Shown: positions 1-7,726, counted from the stretch's first letter. The stretch: 44,078 bases of DNA from an uncultured Asticcacaulis sp. (GCA_936940865.1 CAKZJB010000223.1:1-44078); one strand, 5' to 3'. The notes: generated by a model not told the origin, from the letters alone. A program made the numbers and translations.

Positions 1-685
1 CCGTGGCCGGCGCCAGCCTCAGCAAGGCGCGGATGGCGTCTCCGGTCTGGGACCGCGCCTTCAGTTCCAGAACCTGGCCCAGCAGCGCCAGGGCGGTGAT
101 GATGGCGGCGGCTTCGAAATAGACGTCGGGCGCCATGCCCGCCATGTGTGGAAACAGGTCCGGGAAGATCGCGGCGACGACGGAGTAGCCCCACGCCACC
201 AGGACGCCGAGGGCGATCAATGTGAACATGTTGAGGTTGCGTGTCTTCAGGGACTGCCAGCCGCGTTCGATGAACGGCCAGCCGCACCACAGGACGGCGG
301 GGGTCGCCAGGACAAGCTGCACCCAGATGGATATCCACTCAGGCACCAGGTGCGACAGGCCGGCATGGGCGCCCATGGCCAGGACCGCGACCGGCGCGCT
401 CAGGGCCACGGCGGTCCACATCCGCAGCGTCATGTCCCTGAGTTCGCGGTTCTCCGGCGCGTCAAGCGTGACGATCTCCGGCTCCAGCGCCATTCCGCAG
501 ATGGGGCAGGCGCCCGGCCCATCCCGGCGGACCTGCGGATGCATGGGGCAGGTATAGATGACCGCCTCGCCGGATCTCGGCATACGAGCCTGACGTGCCT
601 GACGCGGACCGTGGCCGTGCGCGTCATGGCAGCACGATGCCTTCGCCGCGCCCGTGTCGGCCGGCGTTTTCGATGTCATTGTCAT
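1..685 (-). CDS. Copper-type P1B ATPase, N-terminal part (gene runs off the left edge)
   Basis: Reading leftward from ATG at 685, an open frame runs off the window at position 1, showing about 228 residues. The N-terminus is Cys/His-rich (CCHDAHGHG near residue 18), followed by YTCPMHPQ...ACPICGMALEP, the heavy-metal-binding (HMBD/YHS-like) domain found at the front of many CopA/SilP-type ATPases. Hydrophobic helices follow, then VYFEAAAIITALALLGQVLE and KARSQTGDAIRALL, a stretch characteristic of heavy-metal P-type ATPases just before the actuator domain. The phosphorylation (DKTGT) and CPC motifs lie outside the window. No classical CxxC HMA domain is seen. It starts 11 bp after the csoR stop with GAGG 9 nt upstream, so the two form one operon. 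Expected role: Cu(I)/Ag(I) export across the inner membrane. Another ATG lies two codons in (679). The family is secure; the exact metal is inferred from CsoR. Confidence 0.9.
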   Translation of the reverse strand, partial: MTMTSKTPADTGAAKASCCHDAHGHGPRQARQARMPRSGEAVIYTCPMHPQVRRDGPGACPICGMALEPEIVTLDAPENRELRDMTLRMWTAVALSAPVAVLAMGAHAGLSHLVPEWISIWVQLVLATPAVLWCGWPFIERGWQSLKTRNLNMFTLIALGVLVAWGYSVVAAIFPDLFPHMAGMAPDVYFEAAAIITALALLGQVLELKARSQTGDAIRALLRLAPAT

Positions 686-696
686 TGCCGTGACCT

Positions 697-990
697 CTAT
701 TCGTATTTCTTGAGGAGCGTCATGATTTCCTCGATCTGCCGATCGCGCATGGCGTCGCCCCCGCAGCCACAGGTTTGCGCGAGACACGACCGCATGTGCG
801 TGCTCAGGACGCCGAGTTCGATCGTCTTGATGGCGCTGCGCACCGCGCGTAACTGCGTCATGACATCCACGCAGTATTCTCCGTTCTCGATCATGCGTTT
901 AATGCCTTCGAGCTGGCCGATGGCGCGGTTTAGCCGCGGTGTCTGCTCGAGGTGAGAAGGATGCTCAGCTTGCCTGGCGTTTGTCTGCAT
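697..990 (-). CDS. csoR: CsoR-family copper-sensing repressor
   Basis: A 97-residue all-helical DUF156/CsoR protein. Copper-ligand residues Cys40, His65 and Cys69 keep the 25- and 4-residue spacing known for the Cys-His-Cys site of Mycobacterium tuberculosis CsoR, which argues for Cu(I) rather than formaldehyde or nickel sensing. The C-terminus has an extra Cys pair (TCGCGG, residues 73-78) that might add a metal site. ATG at 990 is chosen because GAGG stands 6 nt upstream and because an upstream ATG at 1044 would place the perfect operator palindrome inside the coding region. The gene is followed 11 bp later by the P-type ATPase. The inferred circuit is autoregulated: apo-CsoR binds the palindrome at 1001-1038 and copper releases it. 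Confidence 0.92.
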   Translation of the reverse strand: MQTNARQAEHPSHLEQTPRLNRAIGQLEGIKRMIENGEYCVDVMTQLRAVRSAIKTIELGVLSTHMRSCLAQTCGCGGDAMRDRQIEEIMTLLKKYE

Positions 991-1000
991 GGTGGCCTCA

Positions 1001-1038
1001 TATACCCATAGGGGGTATATGTACCCCCTATGGGTATA
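1001..1038. promoter_or_regulatory. CsoR operator, perfect inverted repeat
   Basis: Arms TATACCCATAGGGGGTA (1001-1017) and its exact reverse complement (1022-1038) are separated by 4 nt. The ATACC...GGGGGTAT core fits the GC-tract pseudo-palindromes bound by CsoR-family repressors. It sits 11 nt upstream of the csoR start codon and so overlaps the region expected to hold the csoR-ATPase promoter. Binding is inferred from position and motif. Confidence 0.85.
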
Positions 1039-1126
1039 ATGCAAGGGCGATGTGCCCGGTCTGGATGGGAAACGCCTTCAGGTGGGATCGTCATTCCGCT
1101 CTGAATTTTGGTTTCTTCGAGGTTTT

Positions 1127-1299
1127 ATACCAACGGCGACTGGCTTTGACTCGATCGCCGTTGGCAAGGGCTACCGCCCGCCGCCGTCTTGTCCTCAAGG
1201 AGCGAAGCGTCAGGACAACGCTTCGGGGGCGGCGAGCCATGCGGCGTTCGAGCTGAAAAAAAGCGAATGCCAACGGCCATTCTTTATGACCGTTGGTAT
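1127..1299. repeat. Hairpin-rich intergenic repeat element, complete copy (about 173 bp)
   Basis: The ends ATACCAACGG (1127-1136) and CCGTTGGTAT (1290-1299) are perfect 10-bp terminal inverted repeats. The left end folds by itself: CCAACGGCGA (1130-1139) pairs with TCGCCGTTGG (1155-1164). The right end has CCAACGG (1270-1276) facing CCGTTGG (1290-1296). A second nested pair is GCCGTTGGCA (1157-1166) with TGCCAACGGC (1268-1277). The core holds TTGTCCT/AGGACAA and AGCGAAGCG/CGCTTCG pairs. There is no transposase or convincing reading frame. The left end recurs at 44024 with one mismatch in 45 nt. Best described as a MITE- or REP-like non-coding repeat. Confidence 0.72.
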
Positions 1300-1361
1300 G
1301 AGTTGATCGCCGTCAAGGCACCGCGAGCCGACGCCATTAGTATGACTGACGGAGGCCCGTC

Positions 1362-2225
1362 GTGACGATCAAATCCATTCTCTGCATCTATACCGGTGAA
1401 AATCGCGAGGCGCCTGCGCTTGATGCCGCCTGCCGTCTGGCGAAGCGGCATCGCGCCGAATTGCGGGTTGTCCACCTGAGCCCGCCTGCCGATTACGCAG
1501 AGCTGTTCGGCGAGGACGTTACCGCGCTGGAAAAGGATGGAATTGAACGCGCGAGACGAACCGAAAAAAGCGCGGAAGACGTTGCTCGCAGACTGCATGT
1601 GCCATTTTCCAGCGCATCGGACGCGGCGCCTGACGGCAAGCTTCCGCGCGTCGTTTTCACGGTCGCCAACGGGTATGTCGACGACGTGGTTCCGGCCCAT
1701 GGGCGCGCCTGCGACCTGATCGTCACGGGCCGGGACGATGTCGAAGTGAGCGGCGACGTGGATGTGATCCTGGCGGCCCTTCTTCACACCTGTACGCCGA
1801 CACTTGTCGTGCCGTATCGGGCCGGGAGCGCCGGCAGCCTTGCCGACCCCTGGCAGACCGTCGCCCTTGCCTGGGATGGCGGCGCGGCGGCCGGGCGCGC
1901 CCTGCGCTGTCTTGAACTGATATTGGCGCCGGGCCAGAAGGTCGAGATCATCTGTATCCGGCCAAAAGGAGGAAAAGGTATTGTCTGCCCGGTGGAAGAC
2001 GCGGCCCGCTGGCTGGGGCTGCACGGTTACGTCGCCCGGGTATCACATACCGGTCCGTTCGCCATGAGCGCGGGAGACGCCATTCTCGTCAATGCGCGCG
2101 AACTCAAGGCTGACCTGCTGGTCATGGGCGCCTATGGACACGATCACTGGCGGGAAATGCTGTTTGGCGGGGCGACCGACTGCGTGCTCAAGACCGGCGA
2201 GATCCCGCTTCTGCTCTGCCACTGA
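1362..2225 (+). CDS. Universal stress protein with two UspA domains
   Basis: 287 residues with two tandem UspA-like domains. The first spans roughly residues 2-150 (starting KSILCIYTG) and the second roughly 160-287 (QTVALAWDGG...LLVMGAYGHDHWREMLFGGATDCVL...PLLLCH). The second domain has the G-x2-G-x9-G nucleotide-binding motif (GAYG, nine residues, GG); the first lacks a clear copy. Tandem Usp proteins are cytoplasmic stress-response proteins. The GTG start at 1362 is supported by GGAGG seven bases upstream. It is the first gene of a short plus-strand run with the ExoD-like and DUF302 genes and lies just right of the repeat element. The biochemical role is unknown beyond probable ATP binding. 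Confidence 0.88.
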   Translation: MTIKSILCIYTGENREAPALDAACRLAKRHRAELRVVHLSPPADYAELFGEDVTALEKDGIERARRTEKSAEDVARRLHVPFSSASDAAPDGKLPRVVFTVANGYVDDVVPAHGRACDLIVTGRDDVEVSGDVDVILAALLHTCTPTLVVPYRAGSAGSLADPWQTVALAWDGGAAAGRALRCLELILAPGQKVEIICIRPKGGKGIVCPVEDAARWLGLHGYVARVSHTGPFAMSAGDAILVNARELKADLLVMGAYGHDHWREMLFGGATDCVLKTGEIPLLLCH

Positions 2226-2261
2226 CGTAGCCGCGACGCCGTCAATCCAAAGGTGCTTCCC

Positions 2262-2912
2262 GTGCCCGACCTATGCCATCAAGCGGAAGAACGCCGCGTC
2301 CCTGCATCGTCGGAATTGTTTCTCCAGTTGGCCGCAGACCTTGGCGATGATCAGGTGGCGGTTGGCGATCTCATCGACCGTCTTGCCGGGCGGGGCATCG
2401 GCGTACTGCTTCTCATTTTTTCACTGCCTCTGTGCATTCCGAATATTCCAGGAATATCGACGCTTTTCGGCTTGCTGCTTCTGCCCCCATCCATCCAGAT
2501 GATAACGGGGCGCAAGGCCGTGTGGTTTCCACACTTCGTGCGCAGATGGTCATTGCAGGGCAGCGGCTTGCGCGCGGCTTTCCGGATTTGCAGCCGGATT
2601 CTCTATCGCGTCGAATTTCTGGCGAAGCCACGGCTCGTCTTTCTGACCGAAGGCGGCGCAACCTCCTTGGCGGGACTGCAGACATTGATCCTGGCGCTTA
2701 TTCTTTTGCTGCCTATGCCTGGGGCCAATGTCATTCCCGGAGTCTCGGTCGCGCTGACCGGTCTGGCGATCCTTGAGCGAGATGGTCTGCTGATGCTGCT
2801 TTCAACCTTCGTCGCGGCGCTGGCCGTGACGTGGGTGTATGTTGGCGGAAAGTACCTCGTCGCCTTCACCGTCTCGATTTATAAGGTGATACTCACCGCG
2901 TGGTCCAGGTGA
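2262..2912 (+). CDS. ExoD-family membrane protein
   Basis: About 216 residues of the exopolysaccharide-synthesis ExoD family. The N-terminal soluble part (LADDLGDDQVAVGDLIDRLAGRG-like region, residues about 20-45) leads into hydrophobic segments containing the family-typical LCIPNIPGIST and LLPMPGANVIPGVSVAL stretches, with about four membrane helices in all. In rhizobia exoD mutants show altered exopolysaccharide and alkaline sensitivity, but the molecular function is unknown. A GTG at 2262 has AAAGG 8 nt upstream and is preferred to the GTG at 2253. It begins 36 bp after the Usp gene, so co-transcription is likely. The association with a cation/proton antiporter gene nearby fits an ion or pH stress theme. 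Confidence 0.8.
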   Translation: MPDLCHQAEERRVPASSELFLQLAADLGDDQVAVGDLIDRLAGRGIGVLLLIFSLPLCIPNIPGISTLFGLLLLPPSIQMITGRKAVWFPHFVRRWSLQGSGLRAAFRICSRILYRVEFLAKPRLVFLTEGGATSLAGLQTLILALILLLPMPGANVIPGVSVALTGLAILERDGLLMLLSTFVAALAVTWVYVGGKYLVAFTVSIYKVILTAWSR

Positions 2913-2930
2913 CCGCCGTCTTGTCCTCAA
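2913..2930 (+). repeat. 18-nt match to the core of the 1127-1299 repeat
   Basis: CCGCCGTCTTGTCCTCAA occurs here and at 1181-1198 inside the complete repeat element, same strand, with no mismatch. Here it begins directly after the stop codon of the ExoD-family gene and lies in the leader of the DUF302 gene. It may be a relic of a decayed copy. Confidence 0.5.
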
Positions 2931-2953
2931 TGTCAGTTGAAAGGCCGATTGTC

Positions 2954-3340
2954 ATGACCTACCACTTTACGAAGACTCTGGATTGCGGATTCGACGAGGC
3001 TGTGGCGCGGGCCACGAAGGCCCTGGCGGATCAGGGTTTCGGCGTTCTGACGACGATCGACGTGTCCGCGACGATGAAGGCGAAACTTGGCGCCGACATG
3101 AAACCGTACGTCATTCTCGGCGCCTGCAATCCTCAGTTCGCCTATCGCGCCCTGCAGGCGGAAAACAAGATTGGAACCATGCTGCCCTGTAATGTCGTGG
3201 TGCAGGATATCGGCGGCGGGCAAACCGAGGTTTCGGCCGTCAATCCCCTGGAATCCATGTCTGCCGTAAAGAACCCCGATCTCCTGCCGATCGCGACCGA
3301 AGTGACGTCGCGACTTCAAACCGTTGTCAGTTCGTTGTGA
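2954..3340 (+). CDS. DUF302-domain protein
   Basis: 128 residues covering a single DUF302 domain. The recognisable core is KTLDCGFDEAVARATKALADQGFGVLTTIDV near the N-terminus, then ILGACNPQFAYRALQAE and the LLPCNVVV-like stretch (here MLPCNVVVQD). The conserved Cys in GACNP and in LPCN are present. The function of the family is not established; members often lie beside metal or sulfur stress genes, which fits this block. The ATG at 2954 is preferred over earlier in-frame codons at 2900 and 2930 because TGAAAGG ends 9 nt before it and because an earlier start would overlap the previous gene. No signal peptide is seen. It converges with the antiporter gene. Confidence 0.85.
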   Translation: MTYHFTKTLDCGFDEAVARATKALADQGFGVLTTIDVSATMKAKLGADMKPYVILGACNPQFAYRALQAENKIGTMLPCNVVVQDIGGGQTEVSAVNPLESMSAVKNPDLLPIATEVTSRLQTVVSSL

Positions 3341-3408
3341 AGTCCGGTCTTCACACATCCGCGGGCAGGGCCGTTGCCGGGTCGGGGCGATCGGCGGCAT
3401 GAGCCGGC

Positions 3409-5049
3409 CTACTGGACTGTCAGGCGCGCTTCCAGAAGGTCGACTTCGCGAACCAGGCGGTTGGCCGTTTCGTCGGACAGCTGCCGGCTGCGGCTCAAGT
3501 CGTAGAAGACCTTGCGCTCCGCCCGCAGGCCGGCCAGGCGCATCTCGCGTTCTATCTTTTCCAGTTGACGCAGGGTCGCCGCGCCTTCCGCCTGAAGCGC
3601 CTGGCTGTCTATGCGCCGGCGGTAGATGTCCATGATCCGCGCGCTGGCCTCGGCATAGAGTTCGGCGTCCTTCTTTCCGACCTTCATCGCCTTTTGCAGA
3701 TGCGCGATGGCGGCGATCGCCGCCTCTGCGGCCGCGGCGCGCGCCGCGTCTTCCTCGGCCAGCGCCTTCGGCTCCGGCGGCAGGGTCAGGCCCTTGAGCA
3801 GGAAGGGCAGGGCGAGGCTGGCCAGGAGCAGCGACACGACGATAACGGCCGCCGCCAGGAAAATGATCAGGGTCCGCGCCGGAAAGGCCGCGCCGCTGGT
3901 GACCGTGAACGGGATGGTCAGCACGCCCGCCAGGGTGATGGCGCCGCGCACGCCGGCCAGCGAGGTGGCGGCCAGCAGCCGCAGGCTGGGACGTTCGACG
4001 GCCTGGCCGCGCCGGGCGGCGCGGAACAGGGTGAAGCGCAGGGCGACCCACACCCAGACGAACCGCAGGACCACCAGGGCCAGGCTGATGGCGGCGACGT
4101 AGGCCGCCAGCCACAGCGGATCGGCGTGGCCGGTGACATGGACCACGTGGGCGGCGCGCGAAGCGATGCTGGGCAGTTGTTCGCCCAGCAGCACGAAGAT
4201 GACGCCGTTGGCGGTGAACTGGATCGTGTCCCAGACCGCGCTGCGCCGGACTCGCGTTTCCGCCAGGGCCTGCCCGCCCTGTTCGACATAGCTCATGGTG
4301 ATGCCGCCGGCGACCGCGGCCAGGATGCCGGAGCAGTGGAGCCGTTCGGCCAGCAGGTAGGCGCCGAAGGGGATGAGCAGGCTGATCAGGGTCTGGGAGC
4401 CGGCGTCCTCGCCGACGCGGCGCGAGATGAATCCTTTCAGCCGCGCCAGCACCCAGGTGACGGCGACGCCGACGCCCAGGCCTCCGGCCGCCAGCCACAC
4501 GAAGGTTCCGAAGGCGCCGACCAGGGAAAACTGTCCGGTGACGACGGCGGCGACGGCGAAGCGCATGCAGACCAGGCCCGAGGCGTCGTTGAGCAGTGCT
4601 TCGCCCTCCAGGATATGCATCAGGCGTTTGGGGATCGGCACCCGGGTGGCGATGGCCGAGACCGCGATCGGATCGGTGGGCGAGACGATCGCGGCCAGCG
4701 CGAAGGCCGCCGCCAGCGGCATCAGTGGAATGAGCCAGTGGATGAGCAGGCCGAGCCCAACCACAGTGAACACGACCAGCCCCAGGGCCAGCTGAAGAAT
4801 GGTGCCCTTGTCGCGGAACAGGCCTTCCTTCGGGATCTTCCAGCCGTCGTAGAAAAGCAGCGGCGGCAGGAACAGGAGGAAGAAGACGTCCGGCTCGAGA
4901 TCGACCGCCGCGCCCGTGGTCAGCGCGATGACGGCGCCGAGCGCGATCTGCACGACCGGCGCCGGCACCGACACCGGGGACAGGCGCGACAGCCAGCCGC
5001 TGACCACGACGGCGAGGAGGAGGAACAGGGATATGGCGACGCTTTCCAT
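3409..5049 (-). CDS. CPA1-family Na+/H+ antiporter
   Basis: 546 residues. Roughly the first 410 are 11-13 hydrophobic helices typical of monovalent cation:proton antiporters. Signature stretches are LLFYDGWKIPKEGL (about residue 65), AIVSPTDPIAVSAI (about residue 120) and the ion-site motif EGEALLNDASGLV (about residue 148, with the conserved Asn-Asp). The C-terminal cytoplasmic tail (residues about 420-546) is charged and helical (EEDAARAAAAEAA...), as in YjcE/NhaP-type members, and ends with a coiled-coil-like region. It would exchange Na+ (or K+) for H+ across the inner membrane in pH and salt homeostasis. ATG at 5049 follows an AGG about 12 nt upstream. It is a single-gene unit, convergent with the DUF302 gene. 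Confidence 0.9.
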   Translation of the reverse strand: MESVAISLFLLLAVVVSGWLSRLSPVSVPAPVVQIALGAVIALTTGAAVDLEPDVFFLLFLPPLLFYDGWKIPKEGLFRDKGTILQLALGLVVFTVVGLGLLIHWLIPLMPLAAAFALAAIVSPTDPIAVSAIATRVPIPKRLMHILEGEALLNDASGLVCMRFAVAAVVTGQFSLVGAFGTFVWLAAGGLGVGVAVTWVLARLKGFISRRVGEDAGSQTLISLLIPFGAYLLAERLHCSGILAAVAGGITMSYVEQGGQALAETRVRRSAVWDTIQFTANGVIFVLLGEQLPSIASRAAHVVHVTGHADPLWLAAYVAAISLALVVLRFVWVWVALRFTLFRAARRGQAVERPSLRLLAATSLAGVRGAITLAGVLTIPFTVTSGAAFPARTLIIFLAAAVIVVSLLLASLALPFLLKGLTLPPEPKALAEEDAARAAAAEAAIAAIAHLQKAMKVGKKDAELYAEASARIMDIYRRRIDSQALQAEGAATLRQLEKIEREMRLAGLRAERKVFYDLSRSRQLSDETANRLVREVDLLEARLTVQ

Positions 5050-5126
5050 GGGCGCTACCTATCACGCCGAAAACGAATTGAGTACGGGCCTTTACGGCAG
5101 ACCGGCAATACCGCGGGATAAAGGTG

Positions 5127-5141
5127 TTGACAGCGTTTACC
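5127..5141. promoter_or_regulatory. Possible promoter/LacI-type half-palindrome before the GH1 gene
   Basis: TTGACAGCGTTTACC lies about 165 nt upstream of the GH1 start. TTGACA matches a -35 hexamer, but no good -10 follows at 17 nt. TGACAGCG...TTTACC also resembles one side of the AGCG-centred palindromes bound by LacI-family sugar regulators in Caulobacterales and Xanthomonas. This is weak evidence; the rest of the 256-bp intergenic stretch shows nothing clear. Confidence 0.25.
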
Positions 5142-5305
5142 CGATTTTATCGCAAGGGACTTGAAATCCACGCCGATCTGCGATGCTATGGCGCCTGATG
5201 TCCGGTATGCGCCGGCGCGGCGGGTTTGTGTAACGGATTTCAGGACGGATCGTACCGTCCGGTCCCACGAGCCCGAATAACTATAAATGCAAAGGGAGCG
5301 ACTCC

Positions 5306-6739
5306 ATGACGAACTTCAATCGCCGGGATCTCGGCAGGATTCTGGGCGCGGCCGGCTCGGCCCTGACGCTGGGCGGTTTGGCCGGCAAGGCGCAGGCCGC
5401 GCCCGTCGACCTCAGCTTCCCCAAGGATTTCAAATGGGGCTGCGCCACGGCCGCCTATCAGGTCGAAGGCGCCGTCAAGGAAGACGGCCGCGGGCCGACC
5501 AACTGGGACGTCTTCTGTCATACCCCGGGCAAGGTCGCCAACGGCGATACGGGCGACGTCGCCTGCGACAGCTATCATCGTTATGCCGAGGACACCCAGC
5601 TCCTGAAAAACCTCGGCGTCGGGACCTACCGCATGTCGATCGCCTGGTCGCGCATCTTCCCGGACGGAACGGGCAAGCCGAACCAGAAGGGCATCGACTA
5701 CTATAACAAGGTCATCGACGGCCTGCTGGCCGCCGGCATCGAGCCCTATGTGACGCTCTTCCACTGGGACCTGCCCCAGGCCCTGCCGGGCGGCTGGCAG
5801 AACCGCGACACGGCCAAGGCCTATGCCGACTATGCCGGCTTCATGGCGGGCAAGCTGTCGGACCGTATCCACAAGTTCATGACGGTCAACGAACTGCGCT
5901 GCTTCACCGACCTCGGCCACCTGGTCGGCATCCACGCGCCCGGCCTGAAGCTGCCGGCGGCCGAAGCCAACCAGGTCCGCCACCACGGCGTCCTGGCGCA
6001 CGGCCTGGGCGTCCAGGCCATCCGCGCCCAGGCCAGGGCCGGGACGCAGGTCGGCATTGCCGACAACACCGTCATCTACGTGCCTGTCATGGAAACGCCC
6101 GAGCATATCGCGGCGGCCAAGAAGGCGACGCGTGAAAACAACGCCATGTTCCTGACGGCCATCATGGAAGGCCGCTATATCGATGAATACCTGACCGAGC
6201 AGGGCGCCGCCGCGCCCAAGGTCCAGGCCGGCGACATGGCCGCCATCGGCAGCCCGCTCGACTTCGTCTCGCTCAATATCTACGCCCCGGAATGGGCGCG
6301 CGCCGACGACAATGCCAAGGGTTACGTGACGATCCCGCATATCGCGTCGTCGCCGCGCATGGCGTCGCCCTGGCTGGTCGTCGGTCCGGAAGTCGCCTAT
6401 TGGGGCGTGCGCCAGGTCAGCGAAATGTGGAGCCCGAAGACGATCTACATCTCGGAAAACGGCGCTTCGGCGGACGATCCGGTGGTCAACGGCCATGTCG
6501 ACGACGTCGACCGCGTCATGTACCTGCGCAACTATGTCGGCCAGTTCCGCCGCTCGATCGCGGAGGGTTATCCGCTCAAGGGCTACTTCCTGTGGTCGCT
6601 GATGGACAATTTCGAATGGGCCGACGGCTACACCAAGCGCTTCGGCATCCATTATGTCGACTTCGCCACGCAAAAGCGCACGCCCAAGCTGAGCGCCCTG
6701 TGGTACCGCGAAGTCATCAGGCAGAACCGGATCGTTTAA
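5306..6739 (+). CDS. GH1 family beta-glucosidase, Tat-exported
   Basis: 477 residues. A twin-arginine signal (NRRDLGRILGAAGSAL, cleavage near AQA-A, about residue 32) predicts export of a folded enzyme to the periplasm. The rest is a (beta/alpha)8 GH1 barrel: FPKDFKWGCATAAYQVEG (start of the barrel), the nucleophile in YISENG (Glu384), and the C-terminal DNFEWADGY substrate-site motif. The acid/base Glu196 lies in TVNEL instead of the usual T(F/L)NEP. GH1 enzymes remove terminal beta-linked glucose, galactose or similar residues from oligosaccharides with retention. ATG at 5306 has GGGAGCG about 8 nt before it. It appears monocistronic, with a terminator just downstream. The TonB receptor, MFS and GH43 genes further right may supply its substrate. 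Confidence 0.93.
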   Translation: MTNFNRRDLGRILGAAGSALTLGGLAGKAQAAPVDLSFPKDFKWGCATAAYQVEGAVKEDGRGPTNWDVFCHTPGKVANGDTGDVACDSYHRYAEDTQLLKNLGVGTYRMSIAWSRIFPDGTGKPNQKGIDYYNKVIDGLLAAGIEPYVTLFHWDLPQALPGGWQNRDTAKAYADYAGFMAGKLSDRIHKFMTVNELRCFTDLGHLVGIHAPGLKLPAAEANQVRHHGVLAHGLGVQAIRAQARAGTQVGIADNTVIYVPVMETPEHIAAAKKATRENNAMFLTAIMEGRYIDEYLTEQGAAAPKVQAGDMAAIGSPLDFVSLNIYAPEWARADDNAKGYVTIPHIASSPRMASPWLVVGPEVAYWGVRQVSEMWSPKTIYISENGASADDPVVNGHVDDVDRVMYLRNYVGQFRRSIAEGYPLKGYFLWSLMDNFEWADGYTKRFGIHYVDFATQKRTPKLSALWYREVIRQNRIV

Positions 6740-6747
6740 ACGTCCCG

Positions 6748-6775
6748 CGGCCGGGTGTTAAATCCCGGCCGTTTT
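6748..6775 (+). terminator. Rho-independent terminator of the GH1 gene
   Basis: CGGCCGGG (6748-6755) pairs perfectly with CCCGGCCG (6764-6771) around an 8-nt loop, followed by TTTT. It sits 8 nt after the GH1 stop and overlaps the last codons of the convergent gene. Confidence 0.7.
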
Positions 6776-7726
6776 CGGAACGACGCCTTCATTGCGCAGG
6801 AAGGCGACCAGGGCCTTCTCCATGGCATCATAGCGGCCGTCCTCGCGGATATGGTCGACCGTCCAGCGGATTTCGGCGGGCGTCAGCGCACGGTCGGCCG
6901 CGGCCGCCTGCTCGTCGCCGATTTCGCCGGGAATGGCGATGACCGAAGCCGGAAGAGCAGTCTTTTCGAGGCCAACCATGCGGCGGAAAAAGCGCCCGAT
7001 ATGCACGTTCGTGTCGGCGGCATAGGTGTCGATACGCATCTGGTCGTCGCGCGACAGGGTCTCGTAGTTACGGTGCGCCATCAGGTGGTTGGCGACCGCA
7101 TGGACGAACAGGTCGGCCCAGCCGTCGCCATTCGCGGCACCCAGGGTCGCGTCCTTGAGGCGGAACAGCATGTCGGCCTCTTCGGTCGACACGATCCAGC
7201 CGCCCGTGCCACCCTGGGCATAGATAACGCGCTTCAACAGCTCGACTTCGGTCGTGTTTATGCAGGCGGCGTCGAGTGAGCCGTTGCCGTCGACGCGTTC
7301 GCGGCGCGTCAGGCCCGAGCCGGTCAGGACGGCGGCCTCTATCTGCTTCAGCGCATAGCTACGCAGGCTTGCCGGCACGGAGACGGCGGTTTCCAGCACC
7401 TTGACCAGCAGTTCCAGTTCGCCGCGGCTGTCGACGCGCCCGTCGGTGTCGATCCACTGCATCAGCCATTCGGCCTTGGCGGCGTCGACATAGCCTTCGG
7501 GCTGCTGCTGGCGGACGATGTAGTCGGTCATGACCTCGACGAAATAGTCGATCCATTCCGGCGCCTGGACGGGGCAGGCGGTGTTGAGCGCCATCAGGGC
7601 ATCGGCTTCCTCGCGGCTGACCGAGGCGTCGGCCCAGACGAGTCGGCGCATGGCCAGCACGTCTTCGGCGCCGATGCGGGCATTCCGGGTCAGGGTCGAG
7701 GTGAGGTCGGCAAGGGCGGCGGTCAT
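6758..7726 (-). CDS. Unrecognised protein with an internal duplication
   Basis: 322 residues, no signal peptide or membrane segment, helix-rich and acidic. Two stretches resemble each other: residues about 21-90 (EDVLAMRRLVWAD...SREEADALMALN...WIDYFVEVMTDYIV) and about 160-230 (EVELLKRVIYAQ...STEEADMLFRLK...WADLFVHAVANHLM). In each, EEAD is followed by a Leu-rich helix and then W(I/A)D-FV. So the protein is probably a tandem of two similar helical domains; a TerB-like fold is possible but not demonstrated. It starts at ATG 7726 with AGGAG 7 nt upstream. It is followed by the opposite-facing GH1 gene and lies 79 bp downstream of the GntR gene on the same strand, so the two could be co-transcribed. 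The function is unknown. Confidence 0.75.
   Translation of the reverse strand: MTAALADLTSTLTRNARIGAEDVLAMRRLVWADASVSREEADALMALNTACPVQAPEWIDYFVEVMTDYIVRQQQPEGYVDAAKAEWLMQWIDTDGRVDSRGELELLVKVLETAVSVPASLRSYALKQIEAAVLTGSGLTRRERVDGNGSLDAACINTTEVELLKRVIYAQGGTGGWIVSTEEADMLFRLKDATLGAANGDGWADLFVHAVANHLMAHRNYETLSRDDQMRIDTYAADTNVHIGRFFRRMVGLEKTALPASVIAIPGEIGDEQAAAADRALTPAEIRWTVDHIREDGRYDAMEKALVAFLRNEGVVPKTAGI

Noticed and set aside
2933-5065. 710-residue minus-strand open frame overlapping the antiporter
   Set aside because: It is an arginine-rich frame shadow of the antiporter gene; the 546-residue antiporter in another frame has clear transporter motifs.
5240-6673. 477-residue minus-strand open frame opposite the GH1 gene
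   Set aside because: Antisense shadow caused by high GC; the plus-strand GH1 protein has catalytic motifs and a signal peptide.
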